Assembly (NCBI GenBank): GCA_023665275.1
Contig: JAMPEF010000001.1
Location: forward strand, 351,741-415,740
Source of the DNA: Alistipes senegalensis
Lineage (GTDB): Bacteria; Bacillota; Clostridia; Oscillospirales; Ruminococcaceae
Direction: 5' to 3'
Length of the DNA: 64,000 bases
Below are positions 36,217 to 45,476 of the stretch, in pieces; within the stretch, counting starts at the first letter, position 1; each line of letters opens with the position of its first letter. A program made the position numbers and the translations under genes. A model generated the notes under the pieces. The model worked only from the letters and a program-made list of their open reading frames with translations. It did no database searches and was not told where the DNA came from.

Positions 36217-36625
36217 TATTATCTTCCTTTGACTTGAGGTCACGGGAAAATGCACCTAAAACGCCGTTTATGAAAGAAATATCTTCCGGATACGTATATA
36301 TTTCAGCCAGCCTTACAGCCTCGCTTATAGCGACGTTTACCGGAATATTATCATCATAGAGAGATTCAAAAACTGCAATTTCAAGTATTGCAAGATTAGC
36401 TTTTGAAATTCTCTGAATAGTTCTTGATTTACTGTAGCCGGAAATAATTTCTTCAATCTCCTGACTATGTTCTGTAGTTCCGCCGACGATTTTTTTCACA
36501 TCGTCATTAACGGTTATTTCGTCGATTTCCTCTGCAATTTCATAGAGTTCATTTATATCATCATCACGCAGAAGATGTTCAAATACCAGTTTGAACGCAT
36601 TTTCTCTTATTTCACTTCTTGACAT
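36209..36625 (-). CDS. nusB: Transcription antitermination factor NusB
   Basis: All-helical NusB of 138 residues, opening with MSRSEIRENAFKLVFEHLL and containing IPVNVAISEAVRLAEIYTYPEDISFINGVL-like C-terminal helices in segments (NVAISEAVRLAE, FINGVLGAF). It works with NusE/S10 on rRNA operons. It lies 15 nt after the Asp23 gene, and its 3' end overlaps the next start by 8 nt. Confidence 0.95.
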   Translation of the reverse strand: MSRSEIRENAFKLVFEHLLRDDDINELYEIAEEIDEITVNDDVKKIVGGTTEHSQEIEEIISGYSKSRTIQRISKANLAILEIAVFESLYDDNIPVNVAISEAVRLAEIYTYPEDISFINGVLGAFSRDLKSKEDNNG

Positions 36626-36640
36626 TTTTAAATCTCCTTT

Positions 36641-36982
36641 TCAATCGAATACTGCACCGCCGATTGTTACATTTACCTGTGTCACCGGAATACCGGTCAT
36701 TGTCCGAATTTTTTCCATAACAGTCTTCTGTACTTCCCGTGCCACCCGACAGGATTTTTCACTGCCTCCTACTTTTATTCTGATGTCAATTGAGGTGACA
36801 TTACCTGCCGTGCTGACTTTTATCGGCGGATTATTCTTCATTCTGCTGAATAAATTCATTTCACCGGCAAGACCTGCCACACCCTTGACGTCAAGGGTGG
36901 CAAGTCTTGCAACAGTGATTATAACATCATCTGATATTTTCAGTCTGCTGTTGACCGTATTTTTAACAACTTCCATTTTCAA
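36641..36982 (-). CDS. Asp23/Gls24 family protein
   Basis: A 113-residue Asp23-family (YqhY-like) protein. The signature is ARLATLDVKGVAGLAGEM, with a beta-rich remainder. In B. subtilis the yqhY homologue lies between accBC and nusB and is linked to control of fatty-acid synthesis. It heads the long nusB run and has its own promoter. Confidence 0.9.
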   Translation of the reverse strand: MKMEVVKNTVNSRLKISDDVIITVARLATLDVKGVAGLAGEMNLFSRMKNNPPIKVSTAGNVTSIDIRIKVGGSEKSCRVAREVQKTVMEKIRTMTGIPVTQVNVTIGGAVFD

Positions 36983-37035
36983 CCTCCGTATCTGTTATAA
37001 TATTTAATCTATGGTCTTTACAAACCTTACTATAT

Positions 37036-37064
37036 ATTATACCAAAAAATTTCAGTTTGTACAA
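37036..37064 (-). promoter_or_regulatory. Sigma-A promoter of the asp23-nusB run
   Basis: On the minus strand, TTGTAC (37059-37064), a 17-nt spacer and TATAAT (37036-37041), directly after the spoIIIAH stop at 37065. It separates vegetative expression of the nusB cluster from the sporulation operon upstream. Confidence 0.75.
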
Positions 37065-37622
37065 CTACTTTACTTCAAAAATTCTGATATTTTCTGCTGA
37101 TACTTCTGTTTCGTCAAGGATAATTTCTTTTATAGATGCTGCCTGTGCCTTATCAAGCCCCTCTGTCTTTACAACAACCTTAGCGGTTGAGCCGTCAAGA
37201 TACGCTACACAATCCGCAAAACCTTGTGCTTTTATAAGAGATTCAATAGTACCCTCCGATTCAATCAGCTTTGAAACTTCCACGGCGTCAAGGGCGTTCA
37301 TGACCATTTCTTCTTCTGTTATGTCACCGCCACCGATTATTGATTGTAAAGTCTGTACGGCAGTATCACGATTGTTCATTTTGTCAAGTCTTGCCTGTGC
37401 AAAATAATCCGTACCGGAAGCATTTACCGATTCCGTTTCAGCATTGACAAACTCCGTCTCACCGTAACTTACAGTATCATTTTCAGCAGTGACGGTTTTT
37501 ATGTCGGGTGTGTCAATTTTTGGTGCGGCGGCATAGTTTATGTATACTGCAATGGCAAGCATAAGGGTTAAACACGTCATTATAATATGTTTTTTTCCTA
37601 TAATCAATGTTGGTTTTTTCAT
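37065..37622 (-). CDS. spoIIIAH: Stage III sporulation protein AH
   Basis: Mother-cell component of the channel between mother cell and forespore; it binds forespore SpoIIQ. The 185 residues have one N-terminal membrane helix (about 12-31), a Glu/Thr-rich linker and a C-terminal YscJ/FliF-like domain (DYFAQARLDKMNNRDTA). Last gene of the operon, 15 nt after spoIIIAG. Confidence 0.93.
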   Translation of the reverse strand: MKKPTLIIGKKHIIMTCLTLMLAIAVYINYAAAPKIDTPDIKTVTAENDTVSYGETEFVNAETESVNASGTDYFAQARLDKMNNRDTAVQTLQSIIGGGDITEEEMVMNALDAVEVSKLIESEGTIESLIKAQGFADCVAYLDGSTAKVVVKTEGLDKAQAASIKEIILDETEVSAENIRIFEVK

Positions 37623-37636
37623 AAAAAATAACTCCT

Positions 37637-38167
37637 TTAATGTTTTAATTTAGTTACATATATCTGTCCGGTTGATATTCCGAGTGCGGCGGAAGTTGCT
37701 TTATAAATCTGTTCCTGTACCGCCGGACTTTCATAACCGGAACAGGCTACTACAGCACCCGTTATTGCCGGTGGCTGAACCGTTTCAACAAGAGCTGTTT
37801 TTTCACTGCCGTTTCCGATAATCACATATTTTTTTTCCTCCTCTGTTGTATTTCCGGACTGATTCCGTCTGCCCTCCGTGGCATAGATATAGCGCTGGTC
37901 TGTAGCAACTGTGATACATACTTTCACATCGCCTGCACCTTCGATACTGCTAAGAAATTCTTCAAGGCGCTTTTCGGTATCAATGCGGAAACTTTCCGCA
38001 CTGTAAGTGCTGTTTTCAGAAGAATATTCTGTCATTTCGGTATCTTTTCCATCGGGAATTATTGCAGAAAGCATTATGAAAATAAGTCCGGCTATTCCAA
38101 GAAACATCACGACGGCAAGAAGTTTTTTATCTTTTGGCAAATCCCTGAATTTTTCAGCCACTTCCAT
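37637..38167 (-). CDS. spoIIIAG: Stage III sporulation protein AG
   Basis: Forms the large ring of the SpoIIIA-SpoIIQ secretion-like apparatus. The 176 residues have one N-terminal membrane helix (about 17-37) and a periplasmic-type ring-building domain ending AALGISTGQIYVTKLK. The start overlaps the end of spoIIIAF by 14 nt. Confidence 0.93.
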   Translation of the reverse strand: MEVAEKFRDLPKDKKLLAVVMFLGIAGLIFIMLSAIIPDGKDTEMTEYSSENSTYSAESFRIDTEKRLEEFLSSIEGAGDVKVCITVATDQRYIYATEGRRNQSGNTTEEEKKYVIIGNGSEKTALVETVQPPAITGAVVACSGYESPAVQEQIYKATSAALGISTGQIYVTKLKH

Positions 38168-38615
38168 TGACTACCTCCGTATCACTGCCGATAATGTTTC
38201 TTACAATTTCAGCCGCCGCTATGAAATCGTCCGCACTGATTATGACCTTACTAATAAATATGCTGTTATCGTTCGAAATATTAACTTCCGTGTGAATTTC
38301 TGTACAGTTTATTCCGGAAGCTGTCAGCTGTTCACTCAGGACGGACGAAATATTTTCAGCGGTCTGACGACATATTTCATCATTATAAATTTCCTGTGAA
38401 GTTGCATAGTTCTGCTGACTATATGCCGGAAAATCAGGCATTTCAAAAGCTATACCACCCTTAGTGAAAGACGCTACAAGAACCGTCACTACAGTGAGAT
38501 TCAATAAAAATTTCATCTGTGATTTAAGGCGTGTGCCTGATACCATATTTTCAATCATGCATACCCCAGCTGAAATTATACATACCGCCATTACGGCATT
38601 TTTCAAATCCTCCAT
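38154..38615 (-). CDS. spoIIIAF: Stage III sporulation protein AF
   Basis: A 153-residue membrane component of the SpoIIIA complex, with two N-terminal helices (about 6-22 and 33-52) and a soluble C-terminal domain. Assigned by order in the operon, length and topology; sequence conservation of this family is low. Confidence 0.85.
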   Translation of the reverse strand: MEDLKNAVMAVCIISAGVCMIENMVSGTRLKSQMKFLLNLTVVTVLVASFTKGGIAFEMPDFPAYSQQNYATSQEIYNDEICRQTAENISSVLSEQLTASGINCTEIHTEVNISNDNSIFISKVIISADDFIAAAEIVRNIIGSDTEVVNGSG

Positions 38616-38624
38616 AATATCCTC

Positions 38625-39716
38625 CTAACTGAAACATTTCATAAGTATTCCGGTACAAAGTACGAAAATTACCGAATAGCAGACAAGAACACTTTGCGCC
38701 ACCGCAAGACCGCTGTCAATACCTTTCATAAGTTTCACAAGCGGTTCAGTTGAAAAAAGTTCAGCGGCGGCAGTTCCTATCCACATGACAACACGAAAAA
38801 CAAGTACTTCAATTACCGGCGGAAGCATGATTATTATCATTGCAATAACTCCCATTGTGCCGACTGTTCCGTGAATGACATCAAAACTGCTTTTGACCGT
38901 CGCATAGGCGTCCGAAACCGCACCACCAACAACGGGAACAGCTCCTGAAATAAGAAAACGTGCCGCCTTACTTGCCACACCGTCAGCTTTTCCGCCAAGA
39001 GTGCATTTCATGGAAACAAAACCGGTAAAAAGCATCATTGTAACGGTCATTCCCCATGTAATCAGCTTTTTAAGCAGATTTATAATGCTGTTAAGCGATA
39101 TATCCGGAAAAACGCTCCCCGAAACCGCAAGTACAGTGCTTATGCTCACCACCGGAATAAGAAAATTTCCGGAAAGTCTGACAATAAGTTCCGATGCACC
39201 AAGTATCAGAAGATTATAAATTCCAGCTGTCGTTATGCCGCCAGCCATTACCGTTATTCCGGCAAAAACCGGTACAAATACAAGAATAAAATCACCACCA
39301 CGCCTTATAGCCGTAAGCGCTGAACCGTAAATCGTGAAAAGCTGTGGCATTATAACCGTGACAGCCGTTATCACGCAAATCATGTTGTAAAGTCCGGCAG
39401 ATGTTCCCGAAAATATACCCGAACCGGCATTTTTCATGACCGCTGTAAAAAGAATCACCAAAACAAGCGTTTTCATAACTTTCAACGGTGCGGAAATCCG
39501 TGCAGTAAGTAAATTTTTTGCTATATTAAGCAAGCCCGAAAAAGAAAGATTTTCTATATCTTCATAATTGAACCCTATGTCATAATCTGACATTATTTCA
39601 TCAATCTGACGGCTTATTTCCGACTCACTGCCGGAACTTTCCGCAAAACTCTCAACCGGACTAACCAATATAATTAAAATTATAAACCATATAAAAACAG
39701 AAAATATTTTTTTCAT
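38625..39716 (-). CDS. spoIIIAE: Stage III sporulation protein AE
   Basis: The largest membrane subunit of the SpoIIIA complex, 363 residues with a signal-like N-terminus and about eight helices. Conserved segments include PVVGGAVSDAYATVKSS and GIYNLLILGASELIVRLSGN. Overlaps spoIIIAD by 4 nt. Confidence 0.95.
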   Translation of the reverse strand: MKKIFSVFIWFIILIILVSPVESFAESSGSESEISRQIDEIMSDYDIGFNYEDIENLSFSGLLNIAKNLLTARISAPLKVMKTLVLVILFTAVMKNAGSGIFSGTSAGLYNMICVITAVTVIMPQLFTIYGSALTAIRRGGDFILVFVPVFAGITVMAGGITTAGIYNLLILGASELIVRLSGNFLIPVVSISTVLAVSGSVFPDISLNSIINLLKKLITWGMTVTMMLFTGFVSMKCTLGGKADGVASKAARFLISGAVPVVGGAVSDAYATVKSSFDVIHGTVGTMGVIAMIIIMLPPVIEVLVFRVVMWIGTAAAELFSTEPLVKLMKGIDSGLAVAQSVLVCYSVIFVLCTGILMKCFS

Positions 39717-40111
39717 ATTTGTCCCATAATTTCGTTAATTTTTTCAATCAAGGCTTTTAATATGGGCATACTCATGAAAGTAACCGCTACACGTCCCCAC
39801 ATTTCTGCCACCGATGCAATGGCATTCTCACCACTGTCACGACATATTTCACAAGTTATCTGTGTTATGAAGCAAATCGCCGCCGCCTTGAAAATCAAAG
39901 ATATATAGCTATCGGAGATTCCAGCTTGTGAAAAAACATCACTTATTTCTGATATAAGAGGCTCAATAAAAAGCATAAGTCCGACCATAACCGCCGCACA
40001 CGCTGCAAGCGCCGTCATCATGGATTGTTCCTGACAATGCTGTTTCAACAGAACTGCCATTATTGCCGAACATACACAAAAAACCGCCACGGAAAAACAG
40101 TTTTCTACCAT
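39713..40111 (-). CDS. spoIIIAD: Stage III sporulation protein AD
   Basis: A 132-residue membrane protein with about four helices, including YISLIFKAAAICFITQITCEIC, an arrangement typical of the family. Overlaps spoIIIAC by 7 nt. Confidence 0.93.
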   Translation of the reverse strand: MVENCFSVAVFCVCSAIMAVLLKQHCQEQSMMTALAACAAVMVGLMLFIEPLISEISDVFSQAGISDSYISLIFKAAAICFITQITCEICRDSGENAIASVAEMWGRVAVTFMSMPILKALIEKINEIMGQI

Positions 40112-40302
40112 AGTCCGAACACCATTTTTACTTTTTCGAAAAGGTCGCCGATTTCGTCGACTATCACGACAAGAACCACTATAAGTCCGGCAAGCGTCGT
40201 CATCATGGCTTGCTCCTCACGCTCAGCACGTTTGAGAACAAGATTAAGTACAGCAACAATAATACCAGTTCCGGCTATTTTAAAAATCAAATCAATATCC
40301 AT
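40105..40302 (-). CDS. spoIIIAC: Stage III sporulation protein AC
   Basis: A 65-residue two-helix membrane protein (MDIDLIFKIAGTGIIVAVLN and TLAGLIVVLVVIVDEIGDLF), typical in size and sequence. Lies between spoIIIAB (18 nt upstream) and spoIIIAD. Confidence 0.93.
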   Translation of the reverse strand: MDIDLIFKIAGTGIIVAVLNLVLKRAEREEQAMMTTLAGLIVVLVVIVDEIGDLFEKVKMVFGLW

Positions 40303-40320
40303 AATCTATATCCTTTCATA

Positions 40321-40827
40321 CTATATTATCAGAATACCCGTCATTATTCCGAAAAGTATTCCGACGCTTCTGTATAATCTGCCTTTCTGAGAATATATTT
40401 CAGAATATTTTTTTTCTAAAATATCGGATTTTTCGGTGAAAGCCTCAATTGAGGCAAGCTGACCCTCAATATCACTTTGTCCTAGAACAGACCCGAAATC
40501 ACATAAAAGACCTTTCACGTCGTCGGGAAGATTTTTCTGTAATTTTACGGCATTTATCCATATTTCACGGAAATTATGTTCCGGATTGTATTTTTCGGGT
40601 ATCGCCTGTAAGAAAGTTAACCGCTGAAATTTTTTGTTACTTTTTAGTTCCGCACCTATAGAATATACATCACCGGCACTGCACCGGATAATTACGGCGG
40701 TATTCATGAACATTTCATGGATATTCCGGCAGAAATCAAGGTCTGATTTAAGCCGCTCTGAAAAATAAATTCCTGCCGTACCTCCGGCAACAGAAAACAT
40801 AACCGCTGCAATTATCCTGAAAAACAT
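40321..40827 (-). CDS. spoIIIAB: Stage III sporulation protein AB
   Basis: A 168-residue protein with N- and C-terminal membrane helices flanking a helical domain, resembling part of type II secretion F proteins. The C-terminus (SVGILFGIMTGILII) fits the family. The start overlaps spoIIIAA by 16 nt. Confidence 0.92.
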   Translation of the reverse strand: MFFRIIAAVMFSVAGGTAGIYFSERLKSDLDFCRNIHEMFMNTAVIIRCSAGDVYSIGAELKSNKKFQRLTFLQAIPEKYNPEHNFREIWINAVKLQKNLPDDVKGLLCDFGSVLGQSDIEGQLASIEAFTEKSDILEKKYSEIYSQKGRLYRSVGILFGIMTGILII

Positions 40828-41726
40828 TGTCCAATTCTCCTGATTTCACGTATTCTGCCCATTTTTTCAAGAAAAACCGCATATTCAAAAACACCATTTT
40901 CAAGCAGTGGTTTTATCGCTGAACGTTTCAGAAGATTTTCATAATTTTCAGCGTGGACAGTTGCCGTGAAACCAACTCCGCAACCATAAGCTCCTGAAAT
41001 AGCCGAAACATCTTCCGGTGTTGAAATTTCATCACAGAAAATCATATCAGGTGAAAGCGTCCGGACGGCTGAAATAATTCCGGCAGCACGTCCGCACCCT
41101 ACAAGCACATCTGTCAGCGCACCGACATCATTTTCCGGAACTCCGCCGGAAACGGAAGATATTTCGTTGCGTTCATCAATAAGCGAAATTTTCATTTTAT
41201 TTCCGCATATACGGCATAAATCCCGTAAAATAGTTGTTTTTCCGGTATTCACTCCGCCACATATCAGGACGCTTCTTCCGGAAATCCGTTCATAAATTTT
41301 TTCAGCACAACCGGTCACGCAACGTGCCACACGAAAATTAAGGGCATTGAAACTGCTGATTGTTTTTCCGGCAGTATCGGAATAAGTTCCGGCAGCTCCG
41401 ACACGTATTCCGCCCCTCAGAACAAAATACCCCTCCTGAAGTTCTCTTGTACAGCTATGCACCGAATAATGACAAAGTTTATCAACAGTCTGTTTTATGC
41501 CGTCGGCGGTTATGGTTATATTTTCCGGACTATTGTAATCGCCGGTAAGTTTTCCGCTTCTGGTAAGATATTTTATTCTGTCCGGAAAAATGAATGATAC
41601 AGCACGTCCACTCCGGAGGCGTATTTCTGTAGCGGTTTTTCCGTCGGCAGAAACTGCCGACATAGCCGCCCTGATTTCCGGCATCATGTAGGAAGAAATA
41701 ATTTCATAGCTTGTACTTTCCGTCAT
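40812..41726 (-). CDS. spoIIIAA: Stage III sporulation protein AA (ATPase)
   Basis: RecA/VirB11-like ATPase energising the SpoIIIA channel. The ATG at 41726 is preferred, with AAAGGAG 8 nt upstream; a GTG at 41744 lacks one. The 304 residues show Walker A GGVNTGKTTILRD and Walker B DMIFCDEIST. First gene of the complete AA-to-AH operon, which shows that the lineage keeps the engulfment-stage channel. Confidence 0.95.
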   Translation of the reverse strand: MTESTSYEIISSYMMPEIRAAMSAVSADGKTATEIRLRSGRAVSFIFPDRIKYLTRSGKLTGDYNSPENITITADGIKQTVDKLCHYSVHSCTRELQEGYFVLRGGIRVGAAGTYSDTAGKTISSFNALNFRVARCVTGCAEKIYERISGRSVLICGGVNTGKTTILRDLCRICGNKMKISLIDERNEISSVSGGVPENDVGALTDVLVGCGRAAGIISAVRTLSPDMIFCDEISTPEDVSAISGAYGCGVGFTATVHAENYENLLKRSAIKPLLENGVFEYAVFLEKMGRIREIRRIGQCFSG

Positions 41727-41747
41727 TGTAAACACTCCTTTCACTTA

Positions 41748-41776
41748 ATAATATTCAGGAATTTTTAACAATATTC
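41748..41776 (-). promoter_or_regulatory. Candidate sigma-E promoter of the spoIIIA operon
   Basis: On the minus strand, GAATATT (41770-41776) matches the sigma-E -35 consensus exactly, followed 14 nt later by AATATTAT (41748-41755), a weak match to CATACANT. Position just upstream of spoIIIAA and lack of a sigma-A promoter support it. Confidence 0.35.
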
Positions 41777-41783
41777 ACGGACA

Positions 41784-41822
41784 TAAAAAAAACAGCACAC
41801 CGAAGTGTGCTGTAATTTTTTT
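41784..41822. terminator. Bidirectional terminator between sugar ABC operon and spoIIIA
   Basis: A perfect 9-bp stem (41792-41800 with 41805-41813), CGAA tetraloop, A run on the left and T run on the right. It ends the ABC operon on the minus strand. Confidence 0.92.
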
Positions 41823-41828
41823 TGAAAA

Positions 41829-42743
41829 TTATTCCTTAACACCGCCGAGTGCAACACCAGCAATGATGAACTTAGAAAGACAGATGTATGCAATGATAAT
41901 CGGAATAATACCGAGTGCAATACAAGTGTAAATCATACCATAGTCAGCAGTCTTCTGTGATGACTGGAGAATACCAAGCATCATAGGAAGAGTACGGAGG
42001 TTAGTAGTACCACCCTTGTTGGGGTCGATAAGAATCATGTTAGGTGTATAGAAGTTGTTCCAGCTTGCGATGAATGCGAAGATTGCCTGTACAGCAATAG
42101 CCGGTTTCATCATAGGAATAGCAATCTGGAGGAAAATTCTGAACTCGCTGCAACCGTCGATACGTGCGGCTTCAACGATAGACTGTGAGAAGGAAGATTT
42201 GAGGTAGGAAACCATGAAGTATACTACCGAAGGTGCTGCAACAGCAGGAATGATAAGCGGAACAAATGAATTTGTAAGGTGCAGGTTAATCATGAACTTT
42301 ACAAAACCAGCAGATGTTACCTGTACAGGAACCATCATTACAAGGAGGATAGCTGTATAAGCGGCGTCCTTGAGCTTGAAATCATAAACACGGATACCAT
42401 AAGCTGTCATAGCAGAGAAGAAAACAGTAAGGAATGTGGAACATACAGTAATAGTCAAACTGTTCTTGTAACCAATCATAAGACTGAAATCTTCTGAAGT
42501 CTTAACGCTGAGGTTTTTTACGTTTTCAGAAAAATGACTACTCGGAACAAAAAGTTTACCAAGACCTGTCATACTGATAATTTCGTTATGAGACCTTGTA
42601 GCATTAAGAACGAGAATGTAAATCGGAAGAAGACATATAATTGTAAGGATAATACACCACACAAAAAGAACACCTGATTTTATTTTCAGACTCCTTGTGT
42701 AGTTAGCCTCGTTGTCTCCATAAGTTGCTTTCATCTTGCTCAT
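41829..42743 (-). CDS. Sugar ABC transporter permease (MalG/CUT1 type)
   Basis: Inner-membrane permease of 304 residues with six helices and the EAA loop (EAARIDGCSEFRIFLQIAIPMMKP near 195-220) that contacts the ATPase. A substrate-induced carbohydrate import system is expected; the sugar is unknown. The start overlaps the other permease by 4 nt. No ATPase gene lies in the operon, so a shared MsmX/UgpC-type ATPase encoded elsewhere is likely. Confidence 0.93.
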   Translation of the reverse strand: MSKMKATYGDNEANYTRSLKIKSGVLFVWCIILTIICLLPIYILVLNATRSHNEIISMTGLGKLFVPSSHFSENVKNLSVKTSEDFSLMIGYKNSLTITVCSTFLTVFFSAMTAYGIRVYDFKLKDAAYTAILLVMMVPVQVTSAGFVKFMINLHLTNSFVPLIIPAVAAPSVVYFMVSYLKSSFSQSIVEAARIDGCSEFRIFLQIAIPMMKPAIAVQAIFAFIASWNNFYTPNMILIDPNKGGTTNLRTLPMMLGILQSSQKTADYGMIYTCIALGIIPIIIAYICLSKFIIAGVALGGVKE

Positions 42744-43846
42744 ATGCTGAGACCTCCAAACTGCTTATTCTTTGATTTCTGCTGTTTGATAAGAGCCTTA
42801 CGCTGAAGTTTCTTTCTGTGTTCCTCTTCGTCACGGTTGAGACGGAAGATGATTGCACCAAGAACGGCAGTGATGATGAAGAGTACAACTGATGCCGCAC
42901 CGGAATAACCATATGACGGCTCAATAGCACCACTGTGGAACTTATCATAAATATAAACAGCGATAGTTTCAATATTGTCAATACGCTGACCTTCTTTTGA
43001 TGTTGTGAAGAGGTAAGGCATATCGAACATCTGGAGACCACCAATCATAGAGGTGATGACTGTGTAAACGAGAATAGGGCTAAGGAGCGGAACAGTAATT
43101 TTAACGAATGTCTGACCGCTTGAAGCACCGTCGATGCTTGCAGCTTCGAACAGTGACGGGTTGATACCCATGATACCGGACATAAGCATAATCATTGTGT
43201 TACCGAACCACATCCATGTCTGAATGAACATAACTATGATACGTGGTGGCCATACAACGTCGGGGATATTCTTCGTCATGTTGAAGAATTCACCGTCTTT
43301 GAGGATACCCATAGACCTACCGAGGATAGTAGCTGCTGAATAGTTTGTATCAGCACAGAGCTGAAGGAAAAGTACAGCTATTGAAGCAGCAGTGATGATG
43401 TTAGGCATATACATGATAACCTTAAAGAAACCTGTTCCCGGAATTTTAAGTTTTGCGTCTGTAAAGAATACAGCAAGTGAAAGTGAAAGCGCAATCTGCG
43501 GAATAAAGTTACCAAACCACAGAACGATTGTATTTTTCAGACATCTTACAAAGTCCTGATGCTGAACGTCGACAGCCATAAGAGCTCTTGCAGCAGCCTT
43601 TGTATCAGGGTTTGAACTGAGAAGGTCTGACTTGTTATACGGATGACTGAAAAGTAAGTCATTGAAATTCTTGAAACCTACCCATGAATCACCCGCACTC
43701 TGATTGCCCTTGAAAGCAAGGATAAATGTATAAATCAGAGGCCATAACTGGAAAAAGCAATAAACAATAAAAAACGGTAAAATAAATATGTAGCCATACT
43801 TAGCATAGCTGATTGACTTAATTCTGCTCTGAGCAGCTGATGCCAT
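42740..43846 (-). CDS. Sugar ABC transporter permease (MalF/CUT1 type)
   Basis: The second permease, 368 residues, with N-terminal helix IFILPFFIVYCFFQLWPLI and the EAA loop FEAASIDGASSGQTFVKITVPLL. The long insert between the first two helices (about residues 60-100) is larger than usual. The start is placed at ATG 43846; a run of six TG dinucleotides separates it from the AAAGGG ribosome binding site, and a GTG at 43858 would be too close to that site. An intercistronic hairpin separates it from the binding-protein gene. Confidence 0.92.
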   Translation of the reverse strand: MASAAQSRIKSISYAKYGYIFILPFFIVYCFFQLWPLIYTFILAFKGNQSAGDSWVGFKNFNDLLFSHPYNKSDLLSSNPDTKAAARALMAVDVQHQDFVRCLKNTIVLWFGNFIPQIALSLSLAVFFTDAKLKIPGTGFFKVIMYMPNIITAASIAVLFLQLCADTNYSAATILGRSMGILKDGEFFNMTKNIPDVVWPPRIIVMFIQTWMWFGNTMIMLMSGIMGINPSLFEAASIDGASSGQTFVKITVPLLSPILVYTVITSMIGGLQMFDMPYLFTTSKEGQRIDNIETIAVYIYDKFHSGAIEPSYGYSGAASVVLFIITAVLGAIIFRLNRDEEEHRKKLQRKALIKQQKSKNKQFGGLSI

Positions 43847-43896
43847 ACACACACACACCCTTTCGTAATATTAAGTAAGTTTAAATTTAAATAAGC

Positions 43897-43924
43897 GCCG
43901 ATGGAACACACCTGTCCCACCGGC
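43897..43924 (-). promoter_or_regulatory. Intercistronic hairpin between binding protein and permeases
   Basis: An 11-bp stem (43897-43907 with 43914-43924, with a few G-U pairs) and 6-nt loop, without a T tail. Such hairpins often protect the 3' end of the binding-protein mRNA, so that it is made in excess over the permeases (as in malE-malF). Confidence 0.65.
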
Positions 43925-43949
43925 AATAAATCAAGGACTTAACTAAATA

Positions 43950-45476
43950 TTAACCAAGGTCAGGGATATCAGATGCAACCTTTTCCATGAATGCAATCTG
44001 TGTATCTTCCCATGATGCACCAGACTCAAGGTACTGAGCCTGAACTGTATCAATGAAGTCTGCCTTTATTGTTGAGTCGTAAGGAGTGATAAGACCATTG
44101 AGGTTTATCTTCTTAGCGTTCTCGTGAAGAACTGCGAAATAGTTCTGACCATCAAGGAGGTTAGTTACATAGTCGTTCGGGTTTTCACCGGAGTTAACGA
44201 TATCTTCCATAACTGCCATGTTATTGCAGTATTCAGGCTTGCTGAGGGCGTATTCCTTAATGGATTCAGGGTCAACAGTGAATGTCTTGATGAATGACTG
44301 TGCTTCTTCAGCGTTATCAGTAGCAGGATTAACAACAATCCATGTACCGCCCCAGAAGTAAGGTGAAGGACCCTGACAAACATTCCACTTACCGTATGTA
44401 GCACCGCCTTCGCCACCTGCTGCCTGAGCAAGAATAGCGTCACCGAAGCCCCATGTTGATACGAAGAAGCCCATTGCGCTGTCGTCCTGACCTGAAGCGT
44501 ACCATGAAGCATCCCACTGCGGGTTCTTTGTTACGCCGCCGCAATCCCAGAGTCTCTTAGCATAGTCAGCGAACTGCTGGCATGAATCATCGATATTGAG
44601 TGCATTGTCAACAGCCCACGGAGTTTTTCTGCCTGCTGCGAATACCTGCCACATACCACCGAGTGTATCAGCAAGAGCTGTCTTACCGCCTGACTGTTCT
44701 GCAATATCTTCAGCAGTTGCAACGAAATCTTCCCAGTTGCTGATTTTAGCCTGCATTTCTTCAGGAGACTTTACACCGAGATACTGTTCAGCGAGGTCTG
44801 TTCTGTATGCGAAACCACCGGCTGCTGCCTGCCATGAAACACCCTTACGAACACCGTTGGAATCCTTACCGATTTCGTCTGTGTAAGAATAGATGTCAGC
44901 AAAGTTGTCATCTGTAAAGCCGAGCTGTTCGAGTGGAGCAGTCTTTGTATCGTCGTTTATGTACTTGAGTGCCCAGTCAGCCTCACAGAAATAAACGTCA
45001 AGGTCTGCGTCGTCGTTGAAGAGAGCGTCATACTTTTCAGAAGCAGAACCGCCGCCTACATCGAAGTTGATGAAGTTAACCTTGTCGTCAGAAGTACCAG
45101 TAGCTTTCTTCCACTGTTCGAGCATAGCAGGTACGTCGTCAGCATTCCATGCTGCAACTGTGAATGTGTCACCGCCTGTAGCAAGTTCAACTTCGCCTAC
45201 TTCTGTAGAACCCTTAGCAACAACGGGTTCAGATTCGCCCTCGTCTTCGCCTTCATCTTCTGCGTCTGATTCCTCAGCTTCAGAATCTTCTTCGCTTTCC
45301 TCATCTTCTGATTCTTCTGCGCTGGATTCTTCAGAAGATTCTTCCTTGCTTGATTCAGCAGTTGAAGAAGCTGGTGTTGATGTGCTTGAAGACGGGTCAT
45401 CTCCACAGCTTGCGAATGCACTTGTAGCCATAGCAAGAGTTGCAACTAAAGCTAAAGTTTTCTTAAGTTTGTTCAT
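43950..45476 (-). CDS. Sugar-binding lipoprotein of a CUT1 ABC importer
   Basis: Extracellular solute-binding protein family 1. The start at 45476 (MNKLKKTLALVATLAM) follows AAGGAGG. Signal peptide with lipobox AFASC (Cys at about 23), then a ~75-residue Ser/Glu/Asp-rich linker, strikingly acidic, then the binding domain (TFTVAAWNADDVPAMLEQW to the end), 508 residues in all. The linker probably spaces the domain away from the membrane. It is the first gene of the operon, read from a long structured leader. The ligand is unknown. Confidence 0.93.
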   Translation of the reverse strand: MNKLKKTLALVATLAMATSAFASCGDDPSSSTSTPASSTAESSKEESSEESSAEESEDEESEEDSEAEESDAEDEGEDEGESEPVVAKGSTEVGEVELATGGDTFTVAAWNADDVPAMLEQWKKATGTSDDKVNFINFDVGGGSASEKYDALFNDDADLDVYFCEADWALKYINDDTKTAPLEQLGFTDDNFADIYSYTDEIGKDSNGVRKGVSWQAAAGGFAYRTDLAEQYLGVKSPEEMQAKISNWEDFVATAEDIAEQSGGKTALADTLGGMWQVFAAGRKTPWAVDNALNIDDSCQQFADYAKRLWDCGGVTKNPQWDASWYASGQDDSAMGFFVSTWGFGDAILAQAAGGEGGATYGKWNVCQGPSPYFWGGTWIVVNPATDNAEEAQSFIKTFTVDPESIKEYALSKPEYCNNMAVMEDIVNSGENPNDYVTNLLDGQNYFAVLHENAKKINLNGLITPYDSTIKADFIDTVQAQYLESGASWEDTQIAFMEKVASDIPDLG

